This document shows positions 35,192 to 42,897 of a stretch of 64,000 nt of DNA, in pieces. The notes beneath the pieces were generated by a model. It was not told the DNA's origin. It was given only the letters and a program-made list of their open reading frames with translations, and made no database searches. The translations under genes were made by a program, and so were the position numbers. Each line of letters begins with the position of its first letter. Positions within the stretch are counted from its first letter, which is position 1. This DNA is from Thalassospira sp. (GTDB lineage: Bacteria; Pseudomonadota; Alphaproteobacteria; Rhodospirillales; Thalassospiraceae), in NCBI RefSeq assembly GCF_002709775.1, contig NZ_PAQR01000010.1, forward strand, positions 3,720 through 67,719. Reading direction: 5' to 3'.

Positions 35192-36981
35192 CCAACAATA
35201 CGGTGCCGCTCAATCAGGCGCGGCGCAAGCCGCCAGCCAATGAGAATGAGCCGATTCATGATCACGGGCCGGATATGGATGATGCCCCGCCGATGATCGA
35301 GCCAGAGGGCTATGCCGGGGCGTGCCCGGTCAAGTGCCTTGGTGTGGATGAAGGCAATTTCTACTTTGTCACGCCGCGTGGTCAGTTGCGCTGTGTGCCG
35401 GATACGCGCATGGGCAACCGGCAGGTGATCGAGGGGTTGTTTGGCGCGCAAAGCTGGTGGCTTGCCATGGCCTTTCCCAAAAAGGACAAGGACGGTCAGT
35501 CCGGCAATGAACCGGTGGCCGACATCGCCAAAACCGCGCACTGGATGATGGCCGAATGTGACCGCAACGGGTTGTTCCAGCCCGATCGATTGCGCGGCAA
35601 GGGCGTTTGGGCCGATGTCAAAGGCGGTCTGATCATTCATTGCGGTGATGTTCTGGTGCTGTCATCTGGCAAGAAGATGGTCACAGCGGGGGAAAAGCTC
35701 GATGACGGGTGGGTTTATCCGGCCCAGCCGCCGATGCCGGCGGATTTGCGACCGGATCTTGACCGACCCGCCACGGTGGAACAGATGCGTCTGGTGCGCG
35801 AGCATATTGACAGTTGGCGCTTTTCGACAGAGGCCGACCCGGTCATATGCCTTGGCGTGATGGGGATGGTGTGCATCACCGGGGCGTTGGACAAGCGCCC
35901 GACCTTGTGGCTTTGTGGGCCGTTTTCGGCGGGTAAGTCGAGCTTGCTTGATTTGCTGACCCTGCCGATCGGCGGGGCCAATGCGGCGGAAAAGACCACC
36001 GATGCGACGGATGCCTATATCCGAGGGGCGCTTAATGGCGCGGCCAAGCCGGTGTTCATGGATGAAATGGAGCCGGAAGACGGCAAGGCGGACGGGGCAA
36101 TGCGCCTGGCGCGCTATGGCTTTAGTGCTGATCAGGGGATCATTGGCCGGTCGAGCGCCTCGCAAAAGGTGGTTGCGCAGCGGATTATTGCGCAGTTTAT
36201 CTTTGGCTCTATCAAACATCCGGAACCCAGCCCGCAGGACCGGTCGCGCATTCACTTTGTGACCTTGCGCGATCGCGAGGTTTCGCAGGAAGCCACCGAC
36301 AGATTCCGGGATCGTCGGGACTTGCTCAAGCCGCTGGGGCCGCGCATCTGGGCGCGGATGATTGTTGGCTATGACCGGTTTCGGGCCAATCTGGCGGTCT
36401 ATGAGCGCATTCTTAGCAGCGTGTCATATACCGCGCGCATGGTGGACCGCATGGCGCCGGTTTTGGCGGCCTATGAAACGCTGATGCATGATGATGTGAT
36501 CGAGGTGGCCGCCGCCGTTGATCAGATCAACGTTCTTGGCCTTGATACCCCGCAACAGAGCGACAGCGAGTTTGACGAATGCTTGCGCCATTTGCTGACA
36601 TCGCAGGTCGAAACATGGCGCAATGGTGAACGTTACACCATTGGTCGGCTTTTGAAATATGTGATCGAGCGCGAGGAAGATGACCGCTTTACCATCGGTG
36701 ATTTCAGGCGGATGGCAGATGAAACGCTGCCTGCAATTGGTCTTCGGGTGGTCAAGGATGGCAAGTCGCCATCAGCAACGGTTACGCACCTTATGATCGC
36801 CAGCAACCATGCACAGCTTAACCGCATCTATCGCGGCACCAAGTGGGACCACGGCGTTTACCGGCAGCCTTTCAGTTGTGTTGATGGTGCGATCACCAAG
36901 AAGGCACGCTTCACGGCGGCCCCGTGCTGGGCGACTGTGGTGCCGATCGATTTGATCCTTGGTGGGGGTGATGAGGGATGA
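35188..36981 (+). CDS. phage replicative helicase / D5-like ATPase
   Basis: 597 residues. A P-loop GPFSAGKSS lies near 244-252 (LCGPFSAGKSSLLDLLTLPI) and a Walker B VFMDEME near 289, with an AAA-type core to about 420. The C-terminal region would bind DNA (VETWRNGERYTIGRLLKYVI). The N-terminal 200 residues may be a primase-related or loader domain, but no catalytic primase motif was recognised. It is the last early gene and directly precedes the GTTCCGT-repeat region, so it is the probable replication initiator/helicase. Confidence 0.7.
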   Translation: MTNNTVPLNQARRKPPANENEPIHDHGPDMDDAPPMIEPEGYAGACPVKCLGVDEGNFYFVTPRGQLRCVPDTRMGNRQVIEGLFGAQSWWLAMAFPKKDKDGQSGNEPVADIAKTAHWMMAECDRNGLFQPDRLRGKGVWADVKGGLIIHCGDVLVLSSGKKMVTAGEKLDDGWVYPAQPPMPADLRPDLDRPATVEQMRLVREHIDSWRFSTEADPVICLGVMGMVCITGALDKRPTLWLCGPFSAGKSSLLDLLTLPIGGANAAEKTTDATDAYIRGALNGAAKPVFMDEMEPEDGKADGAMRLARYGFSADQGIIGRSSASQKVVAQRIIAQFIFGSIKHPEPSPQDRSRIHFVTLRDREVSQEATDRFRDRRDLLKPLGPRIWARMIVGYDRFRANLAVYERILSSVSYTARMVDRMAPVLAAYETLMHDDVIEVAAAVDQINVLGLDTPQQSDSEFDECLRHLLTSQVETWRNGERYTIGRLLKYVIEREEDDRFTIGDFRRMADETLPAIGLRVVKDGKSPSATVTHLMIASNHAQLNRIYRGTKWDHGVYRQPFSCVDGAITKKARFTAAPCWATVVPIDLILGGGDEG

Positions 36982-37159
36982 TTTTAACGCTCTATATCCT
37001 TCCCCCGTGCCCCCATCAGAAAAAGGGGCTTCGCAGGTTTGAAGGGGTGATTTGGCTATTTTTGAACATTACGGGAAACGCATTTGTGCGGTTGCGTCAT
37101 AGGTGTAAGTCAAGTGATATTGTCTTGTTGATAGTCATAAACTATCGAAATGGTGGTTT

Positions 37160-37474
37160 GTTCCGTCGCTGTTCCGTGGTTGTTCCGTTGGTAAATGGCA
37201 TCATGTTTTGTGGTTTATCAGGGTGTTATGGGAAAAGTGTTCCGTTGTTCCGCTTGTTCCGTCGATTTTGGGGTTGTGGAAGTATAGCGGGTGGGTGCGC
37301 GTATAAGTGTGTCTGAGCGGATATTACGGAACAACGGAACACTTTATAGATAAGATATTGATATATATAGAAAAAGACTGTTCCGTTGGGCGTTCCGTAA
37401 ATCGTGCCCAACGGAACAGAATTCCGATAACTATCTGAAACTAAACAAATGGTGCAGTGCTTTTGCTACGGAAC
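37160..37474. repeat. GTTCCGT repeat array, candidate replication origin
   Basis: Twelve heptamers. Direct: 37160, 37171, 37182 (exactly 11 bp apart), 37239, 37247 (last base C), 37256, 37380, 37392. Inverted: 37326, 37334, 37411, 37468. They build two long perfect inverted repeats: 19-bp arms at 37234-37252 and 37327-37345, and 13-bp arms at 37379-37391 and 37406-37418. AT-rich sequence (37340-37372) lies between. The surrounding 530-bp gap (36982-37511) has no credible gene. Phased iterons plus an AT-rich element next to a helicase gene fit an origin; a regulatory array is the alternative. Confidence 0.55.
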
Positions 37475-37511
37475 AAACGCAAAAACGGCTGATTGATGGA
37501 AGGGTGAAGCA

Positions 37512-38102
37512 ATGGCTAAGCAGGATGTGATGGATATCTGGTCAGCGCTGCAGTGGGCGGTGCGTGATCAGAAGGCGGACCGGGCTTTTGCGGCCAATGA
37601 TGATTTCCGGCATCTGTCGCGGGGTGGTTCTGTGACGGCGGCGGTCATGCAGATGGGCGAGCTTAATGCCCGCATTGATGGCGGCGGTTCGATCAGTGGG
37701 GCGGATCTTGACCCGGATGCCGAGCGCATCTGGATGGGGATGCTGTTGCTGTGGTCGCAATGGCGGGCTGGTGGATTGCGCGATCAGATCGGGGTTGGCC
37801 TGCCGGTGCATATGCAGCGCGCCATGGTTCGGATGTCATCGGACCCCGGCAGCAATCCGGTGGCGGCAACGCTTGAGGCGGCCCGGACGGGTGACATGCC
37901 GGAATGGCTGACCATCGAAAGCGGGCAGTCGCGACGCGTGGTCGAGGAATCGAAGCTGTTTTACGTCATGGTATGGGATGTTCTGGCCGCTTTGTACAAT
38001 TGCCTGGTGGTGAGTGATAGCATGGGCATTGATATTAAAATGCCCAGTATTCCGCGCCTTCCATGGCAGTCCCGAAAAAAGGTGTTTGACAAGGTTGGGT
38101 GA
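37512..38102 (+). CDS. unknown phage protein, possible late regulator
   Basis: 196 residues with GGAAGGGTG before ATG 37512. Helical N-terminus (VMDIWSALQWAVRDQKADRA) and a C-terminus rich in hydrophobics. It sits between the repeat array and the terminator that precedes the late genes, the usual place of an antiterminator or late regulator, but no motif supports that directly. Confidence 0.5.
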   Translation: MAKQDVMDIWSALQWAVRDQKADRAFAANDDFRHLSRGGSVTAAVMQMGELNARIDGGGSISGADLDPDAERIWMGMLLLWSQWRAGGLRDQIGVGLPVHMQRAMVRMSSDPGSNPVAATLEAARTGDMPEWLTIESGQSRRVVEESKLFYVMVWDVLAALYNCLVVSDSMGIDIKMPSIPRLPWQSRKKVFDKVG

Positions 38103-38136
38103 TCCGGGGTATTGACTTTCGTTGTCGACACAAGTG

Positions 38137-38162
38137 CGCCCGTTGGAGGAATCCAGCGGGCG
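38137..38162 (+). terminator. terminator at the end of the early region
   Basis: CGCCCGTTGG / CCAGCGGGCG stem with AGGAAT loop followed by TTTTCTTTT. A second, weaker hairpin (ACGGG/CCCGT, 38418-38436) with TTCTT lies downstream. The remaining gap to 38572 holds a repeat cluster and no convincing gene. Confidence 0.8.
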
Positions 38163-38466
38163 TTTTCTTTTGCCGATAGGCTTCCGGATGTTCCTTGCGG
38201 TTGATGATGCTGGCTTGGTTTCCTGATAGCTTCCTCCCTCAATCTGACATGATTGCACTCGCGGCGATGTTCCCTATGCCTGACTATCCAGCTCATGCTG
38301 GTGTGGATGATGGCGGCTGGGGCATCGCCGCAATCTTTTGGTGGTGATGTCAAAAGAGATAGATATATCAAGCAACTACAGAATGTGTCGCGGGTCCTTC
38401 CCAGCGCCAAACCTATACGGGTGGGCGAAGCCCGTTTCTTCGGTAGTTTTGTGAGTTTGAAAGAGG

Positions 38467-38509
38467 GTTGACAGGTTGACGGGTTGACATACCCGGTTGA
38501 CGGTTGACC
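38467..38509. repeat. GGTTGAC tandem repeats before terminase
   Basis: Five copies of GGTTGAC at 38467, 38475, 38483, 38496 and 38503: the first three are 8 bp apart, the last two 7 bp apart, with ATACCC inserted. The cluster ends 63 bp before the small-terminase gene. It may be a terminase-binding (cos/pac-type) site or an operator for late transcription. Confidence 0.5.
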
Positions 38510-38572
38510 GATTTCGATATGGCGGTGCCAAACATGGTGGACAATCGGCAATAAGGCATGGTGTGAGGCAGT

Positions 38573-39187
38573 ATGAACGGTGCATCAACCGGACCTGTCG
38601 GCAACCAAGCGGCCTATGCCAAGCATCGTGGCGTTACCCGGCAGGCGATATCAAAGTTGGTCAAGAGCGGGAAAATCCCGTTCACGCAAACAGGCAGTCG
38701 GATCGAGATCAATTTTGCCCAGGCTGACAAGGCGCTGGGCCAGACAATCGACCCGTCTCGGGCACTTGCGGCGCAAAGCGCCAGCCAGCCGATCGGGAAA
38801 TCTGAACCAAAGGACGATCTGTTTGATCAGCCGACCGTAACAACGGCGGATGTTGGTCAATCGGGCGAACAGGGAACCGATTATCAACAGCATCGCGCGG
38901 CCCGTGAAGGATACAACGCAGAAATCGCCCGGCTTGACCTTGAGGAAAGGTTGGGCCGCCTTGTCGACAAGCAGGATGTCGAGGAAAGCATGGTCACAGC
39001 GGGTCGCCATATCCGCCAGGGCCTTGATGCAATTCCCGGCTGGTCCGATGAAATCGACGCGGCAGCGCGCAATGGCGGTGTTAATGCGGTGCGCGCGCTT
39101 CTAAAAGAGAAAGTTCGCGGACTGGAAGAAATGATCGCGGATAGCTTGGTGGTGCTTGCAGATGATGATAGCGGGGGACAAACCTGA
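38573..39187 (+). CDS. terminase small subunit
   Basis: 204 residues. The N-terminal helix-turn-helix (QAAYAKHRGVTRQAISKLVK; GKIPFTQTGSRIEI) is like that of lambda Nu1-type DNA-packaging proteins and would bind the packaging site. A Glu/Arg-rich coiled region (AREGYNAEIARLDLEERLGR) precedes the C-terminal part that contacts the large subunit. Followed with overlap by the large subunit gene, confirming the role. Confidence 0.8.
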   Translation: MNGASTGPVGNQAAYAKHRGVTRQAISKLVKSGKIPFTQTGSRIEINFAQADKALGQTIDPSRALAAQSASQPIGKSEPKDDLFDQPTVTTADVGQSGEQGTDYQQHRAAREGYNAEIARLDLEERLGRLVDKQDVEESMVTAGRHIRQGLDAIPGWSDEIDAAARNGGVNAVRALLKEKVRGLEEMIADSLVVLADDDSGGQT

Positions 39188-41174
39188 AGCGCTGTCGATC
39201 GTTGCAAGCGCGCTTGCGCGTGGCCTTCGTCCAGATCCGCAGGTCATGCCTGCCGAATGGGCGGAAACGCATCTGATTTTGGCTGATGGGCCGAAGGCCG
39301 GGTTCAAATGGGACCCGGCGGTAACGCCTTATGCGGTAGAGATCCTAAACTGCCTTTCGAGTACGTCACCGCACACGCGGGTCAGCGTGCGAAAATCGGC
39401 GCAGGTCGGCCTGACCGAGGCCATGATCGCATGGCTTGGCACGATCATCGATACTTCGCCCGGCAAGGCGATGTTGGTGTTGCCAACGATATCGACGGCG
39501 CAGGACTTTAACCGCGAAAAGCTTGGCCCGACCATTGAACAGACCAAGCCGCTTAACCGCAAGGTGCGGCAGGCAAGCAGCCGATCGTCACAGTCATCGA
39601 CAGCACTGTCAAAGCGGTTTGCCGGTGGGTCGCTGACCCTGACCGGCGCAAACAGCACGGCAGACCTGCGTTCGAAAACGATCAAGTATCTGGCTTGCGA
39701 CGAAATCGACGAATGGCCGCTGGACCTAGATGGCCAAGGCGATCCGATGAAAATGGCGGATGCCCGCCAGATTTCGTTCCATGCGACAGGCGACTACAAG
39801 AAATTCGAGGCGTCAACACCGACCATCAAGGGGCAGTCGCGCATTGACGCGGCATTCGAGGAAGGTGACCAGCGTTACTGGAATTGCCCTTGTCCGCATT
39901 GCGGGACCTATCAACGGTTGGTCTTTGGCGGACCAGACGAACCGCATGGCCTGAAATTCAACAAGGTCTGGCCGTACAGCACGCACTATGTCTGCATCGA
40001 ATGTGGTGGGGTGATCGAGAACTACCATAAGCAGCAAATGCTGTTGGCTGGTGACTGGATACCCGAAAGACCAGAACCGGGAAGGCACCCGAGTTTCCAT
40101 ATTGATGCGATCAGCTCCAACCTGACCACTTGGGACAAGATGGTCGAGGAATTCATCAAGGCAAAGGATGATCCAGGGCAGCTCAAGGCGTTTGTCAACC
40201 TGTGGCTTGGTCAGGTATGGGAAGAACGGGGTGATGCGCCGGAATGGGGCCGCCTGTTTTCACGCCGCGAAGATTATGCACCGCGCACGATCCCGCCTGG
40301 CGGGCTTGTGTTTACCTGCGGCTGCGACGTGCAGGGTGATGGCGCCTATTACGAGGTTGTCGCCTGGGGGCGGGACAAGCAAAGCTGGTCTATTGATCAG
40401 GGGTTCCTGGTTGGCAATACGGCTGATCCGCATGATCAGGTGTGGCGCGATCTGGATGATCTTTACCAGCGGCGCTATCCGGATGTATATGGCAACTATT
40501 GGCCGGTTGACGCGCTTGCCATCGACTCAGGCTTTAACACCAATCAGGTCTATATGTGGGCGGCAAAACATCCGCGCGCACGGGCCATCAAGGGTGATGA
40601 CGGATGGCAAAAGGCTGCCATTTCTGCGTCGCCATCCAAGGTCGATATCAACTGGCAGGGCAAGCGCCGCAAATACGGGGCGCAGCTTTGGCATGTTGGG
40701 ACGTGGGGCCTGAAATCAGAGCTTTATGCGAACTTGCGCAAGGAAGGTGCCAGGGATGGTCAGGAATATGACCCGCCTGGCTACTGTCATTTCGCGATGT
40801 TCCATGATGAAGCCTATTTCAAGCAGCTTACGGCGGAATATCTCAAGGAAACGGTGATCAAGGGCCGCAAGGTCAAGGTCTGGCACGCATCTGCGCCAAA
40901 CCACTTGCATGATTGCCGGATCTACAACATGGCGATGGCGGCCCACCTTGGCGTGGATCGCATGAACGTTGCCGAATGGGATCAGGTCCAGCATGACCGT
41001 GCCGAACCGCCGAAAGCGCCGCAAGGTGATCTGATCGACCGCATGGGGCCAAAGCAGCAGGCAGAGGCGCGGGCAAAAGTCGCAAAGCCGACCGCAAAGC
41101 CGTCGGCCAAGCGGCCATCAAACGACAATGCCGGCTGGCTTGGTTCCCGCAAGGGTGGATGGCTTAACAAATAG
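39162..41174 (+). CDS. terminase large subunit (GpA type)
   Basis: 670 residues; packages DNA into proheads using ATP and cuts concatemers. Phage lambda GpA family: an adenine-binding stretch (MPAEWAETHLILADGPKAGF), a deviant Walker A in VRKSAQVGLTEAM, the acidic Walker B in YLACDEIDEWPLD, a zinc-ribbon-like CPCPHCGTYQRL, and the nuclease domain with CGCDVQGDGAYYEVVAWGRD and ALAIDSGFNTNQVY. Start: ATG 39162, 26 bp inside the small-subunit gene; a TTG two codons upstream and an ATG one codon later are alternatives. Confidence 0.92.
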   Translation: MMIAGDKPEALSIVASALARGLRPDPQVMPAEWAETHLILADGPKAGFKWDPAVTPYAVEILNCLSSTSPHTRVSVRKSAQVGLTEAMIAWLGTIIDTSPGKAMLVLPTISTAQDFNREKLGPTIEQTKPLNRKVRQASSRSSQSSTALSKRFAGGSLTLTGANSTADLRSKTIKYLACDEIDEWPLDLDGQGDPMKMADARQISFHATGDYKKFEASTPTIKGQSRIDAAFEEGDQRYWNCPCPHCGTYQRLVFGGPDEPHGLKFNKVWPYSTHYVCIECGGVIENYHKQQMLLAGDWIPERPEPGRHPSFHIDAISSNLTTWDKMVEEFIKAKDDPGQLKAFVNLWLGQVWEERGDAPEWGRLFSRREDYAPRTIPPGGLVFTCGCDVQGDGAYYEVVAWGRDKQSWSIDQGFLVGNTADPHDQVWRDLDDLYQRRYPDVYGNYWPVDALAIDSGFNTNQVYMWAAKHPRARAIKGDDGWQKAAISASPSKVDINWQGKRRKYGAQLWHVGTWGLKSELYANLRKEGARDGQEYDPPGYCHFAMFHDEAYFKQLTAEYLKETVIKGRKVKVWHASAPNHLHDCRIYNMAMAAHLGVDRMNVAEWDQVQHDRAEPPKAPQGDLIDRMGPKQQAEARAKVAKPTAKPSAKRPSNDNAGWLGSRKGGWLNK

Positions 41175-41181
41175 GTGACGC

Positions 41182-41379
41182 ATGGCGTGGACCCAGACCG
41201 ATCTTGACAATATCGAACGCGCCATGGCCCAAGGCACCCGCAAAGTGGTGATCGAGGGCAAGGAGGTCGAATATCGTACACTTGATGAAATGATTCAGGT
41301 GCGAAACCTGATCAAGACGTCATTGGGCACCACGTCCACCTCCAAGCGCCGCTATGCTACGTTTTCACGGGGATTTTGA
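41182..41379 (+). CDS. head-tail joining protein gpW
   Basis: 65 residues; WTQTDLDNIERAMAQGTRKV followed by a short beta hairpin (VVIEGKEVEYRTLDEM) matches the compact gpW family, which plugs the portal before tail attachment. Position between terminase and portal is typical. Confidence 0.82.
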   Translation: MAWTQTDLDNIERAMAQGTRKVVIEGKEVEYRTLDEMIQVRNLIKTSLGTTSTSKRRYATFSRGF

Positions 41380-41380
41380 T

Positions 41381-42889
41381 ATGAAGTTCCTTGAAAATGT
41401 GATCAAGGTTGTCGCGCCGGAAACGGCACTTCGCCGCGAAAAGGCGCGCATGCGTTTGAAGGCGATGTTCGAAGCCCGCAATATGTATGATGGGGCGAGT
41501 ATCGGGCGGCGAACCGCCGGGTGGCGTCGTGTTTCGACCGATGCCAATTCCGAAACGGCATTCGGGACGTTGGCACGCTTGCGCGACAGCGCCCGTGATC
41601 TGGTGCGCAATAACGAATTTGCCGAAAGTGGCATTGACGGAATTGCGACTTACACCGTTGGTGCCGGCATCGTACCCCATTTCAAAGGGCCAACGGAACA
41701 GATCACTGAAACGCTGGAACGTCTGGCAATAGCGCATTTCGATAGCACCGATATCGACGCGCAACAGCAACATGATCTTTATGGTTTGCAAAGCCAAGTC
41801 ATGCGCACGGTTGCGGAAAGTGGCGAATGCCTTGTGCGTCGCCGCCGTCGTCGCCTGAGTGACGGTTTGGCGTTGCCGTTTGCCATTCAGGTCCTTGAGC
41901 CAGACTTTCTTGACGCAACCAAGGACGGTGACGCCGGGAATGGCAATGTTGTTGTCCAAGGTGTCGAGTTCGATTCCCTGGGCCGTCGCGTTGCCTATTG
42001 GTTGTTTGATGAGCATCCCGGTTCGCGGTCTTCGTATCGCTTGCCGACGTCTCGCCGGGTTCCCGCGCGCGACATCGCACATATTTACCGGCAGTCGCGT
42101 CCCGGCCAAGTGCGCGGTGTTACCTGGTTGGCATCGACAATGGTTCGCCTGAATGACTTTGGCGATTATGAAGATGCACAATTGATGCGACAGAAGATTG
42201 CGGCATGTTTTGCGGCTTTTGTTACTGATATCGAAGGTGTTAGCGCGGGTGATGGTGGTCATTTGACCGCGGTTGGCGGAGACACTTCCAACTATCGCGA
42301 AAACCTGGAGCCGGGGTTGATTGAAACCCTGCCGCCTGGTCGTGACATCCGGTTTGGCGACCCGCCAGGTGTGGATGGATACGGGGAGTATTCAAGTCGC
42401 CAGTTGCATGCCGTGGCAGCGGGATTAAAGGTGCCTTACGAACTTCTGACAGGTGACTATTCGAACGTGAACTATAGTTCTGCGCGGATGGCTTGGCAGA
42501 ACTTCTATAAAAAGGTCAATGTCTGGCAAAAACAGATCATGATCCCGCAGTTTTGCCGGGCGGTTGAACGGTGGTTCCTTGAGGCTGCAGCCGTATCAAA
42601 CGGTACGGGCGGCTCCATCAAGGCGATCTGGACGCCGCCGCCACCATCAATGGTCGATCCGACCAAGGAAATTGCCGCCCAGCGTGATGACATCCGGTCC
42701 GGCACCAAGACGCTTTCGGATGCCGTGCGTGAACGCGGCAAAGATCCGAAAGAACATTTTGCAGAGCTTCAATCGGATATGGCGCTGCTTGATGAACTTG
42801 GTCTGACGCTTGATTGCGATCCCCGTCGGGTGTCGCGCACTGGAACGATGCAGCGCGATCAGGTTGCATCGGAACCGCAAGAAACCTAG
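41381..42889 (+). CDS. phage portal protein (lambda family)
   Basis: 502 residues. Lambda-type portal: GRRTAGWRRVSTDANSETAF, LARLRDSARDLVRNNEFAES at the start; VTWLASTMVRLNDFGDYEDA in the core. Forms the dodecameric ring at the prohead vertex through which DNA passes. ATG 41381 is chosen (GGGGA upstream); an in-frame ATG at 41354 lies in gpW coding sequence. Confidence 0.92.
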   Translation: MKFLENVIKVVAPETALRREKARMRLKAMFEARNMYDGASIGRRTAGWRRVSTDANSETAFGTLARLRDSARDLVRNNEFAESGIDGIATYTVGAGIVPHFKGPTEQITETLERLAIAHFDSTDIDAQQQHDLYGLQSQVMRTVAESGECLVRRRRRRLSDGLALPFAIQVLEPDFLDATKDGDAGNGNVVVQGVEFDSLGRRVAYWLFDEHPGSRSSYRLPTSRRVPARDIAHIYRQSRPGQVRGVTWLASTMVRLNDFGDYEDAQLMRQKIAACFAAFVTDIEGVSAGDGGHLTAVGGDTSNYRENLEPGLIETLPPGRDIRFGDPPGVDGYGEYSSRQLHAVAAGLKVPYELLTGDYSNVNYSSARMAWQNFYKKVNVWQKQIMIPQFCRAVERWFLEAAAVSNGTGGSIKAIWTPPPPSMVDPTKEIAAQRDDIRSGTKTLSDAVRERGKDPKEHFAELQSDMALLDELGLTLDCDPRRVSRTGTMQRDQVASEPQET

Positions 42890-42897
42890 GGGTTATC

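Noticed and set aside
36978-37316. 112-codon frame following the helicase
   Set aside because: Starts in an ATGA overlap, but composition is not protein-like and it spans the repeat array.
37160-37474. CRISPR array
   Set aside because: Repeats are 7 bp, occur in both orientations and have irregular spacing; no cas genes are in the window.
38249-38347. 32-codon frame between the early terminator and terminase
   Set aside because: Has an ATG but no ribosome site or supporting context; too short to judge.
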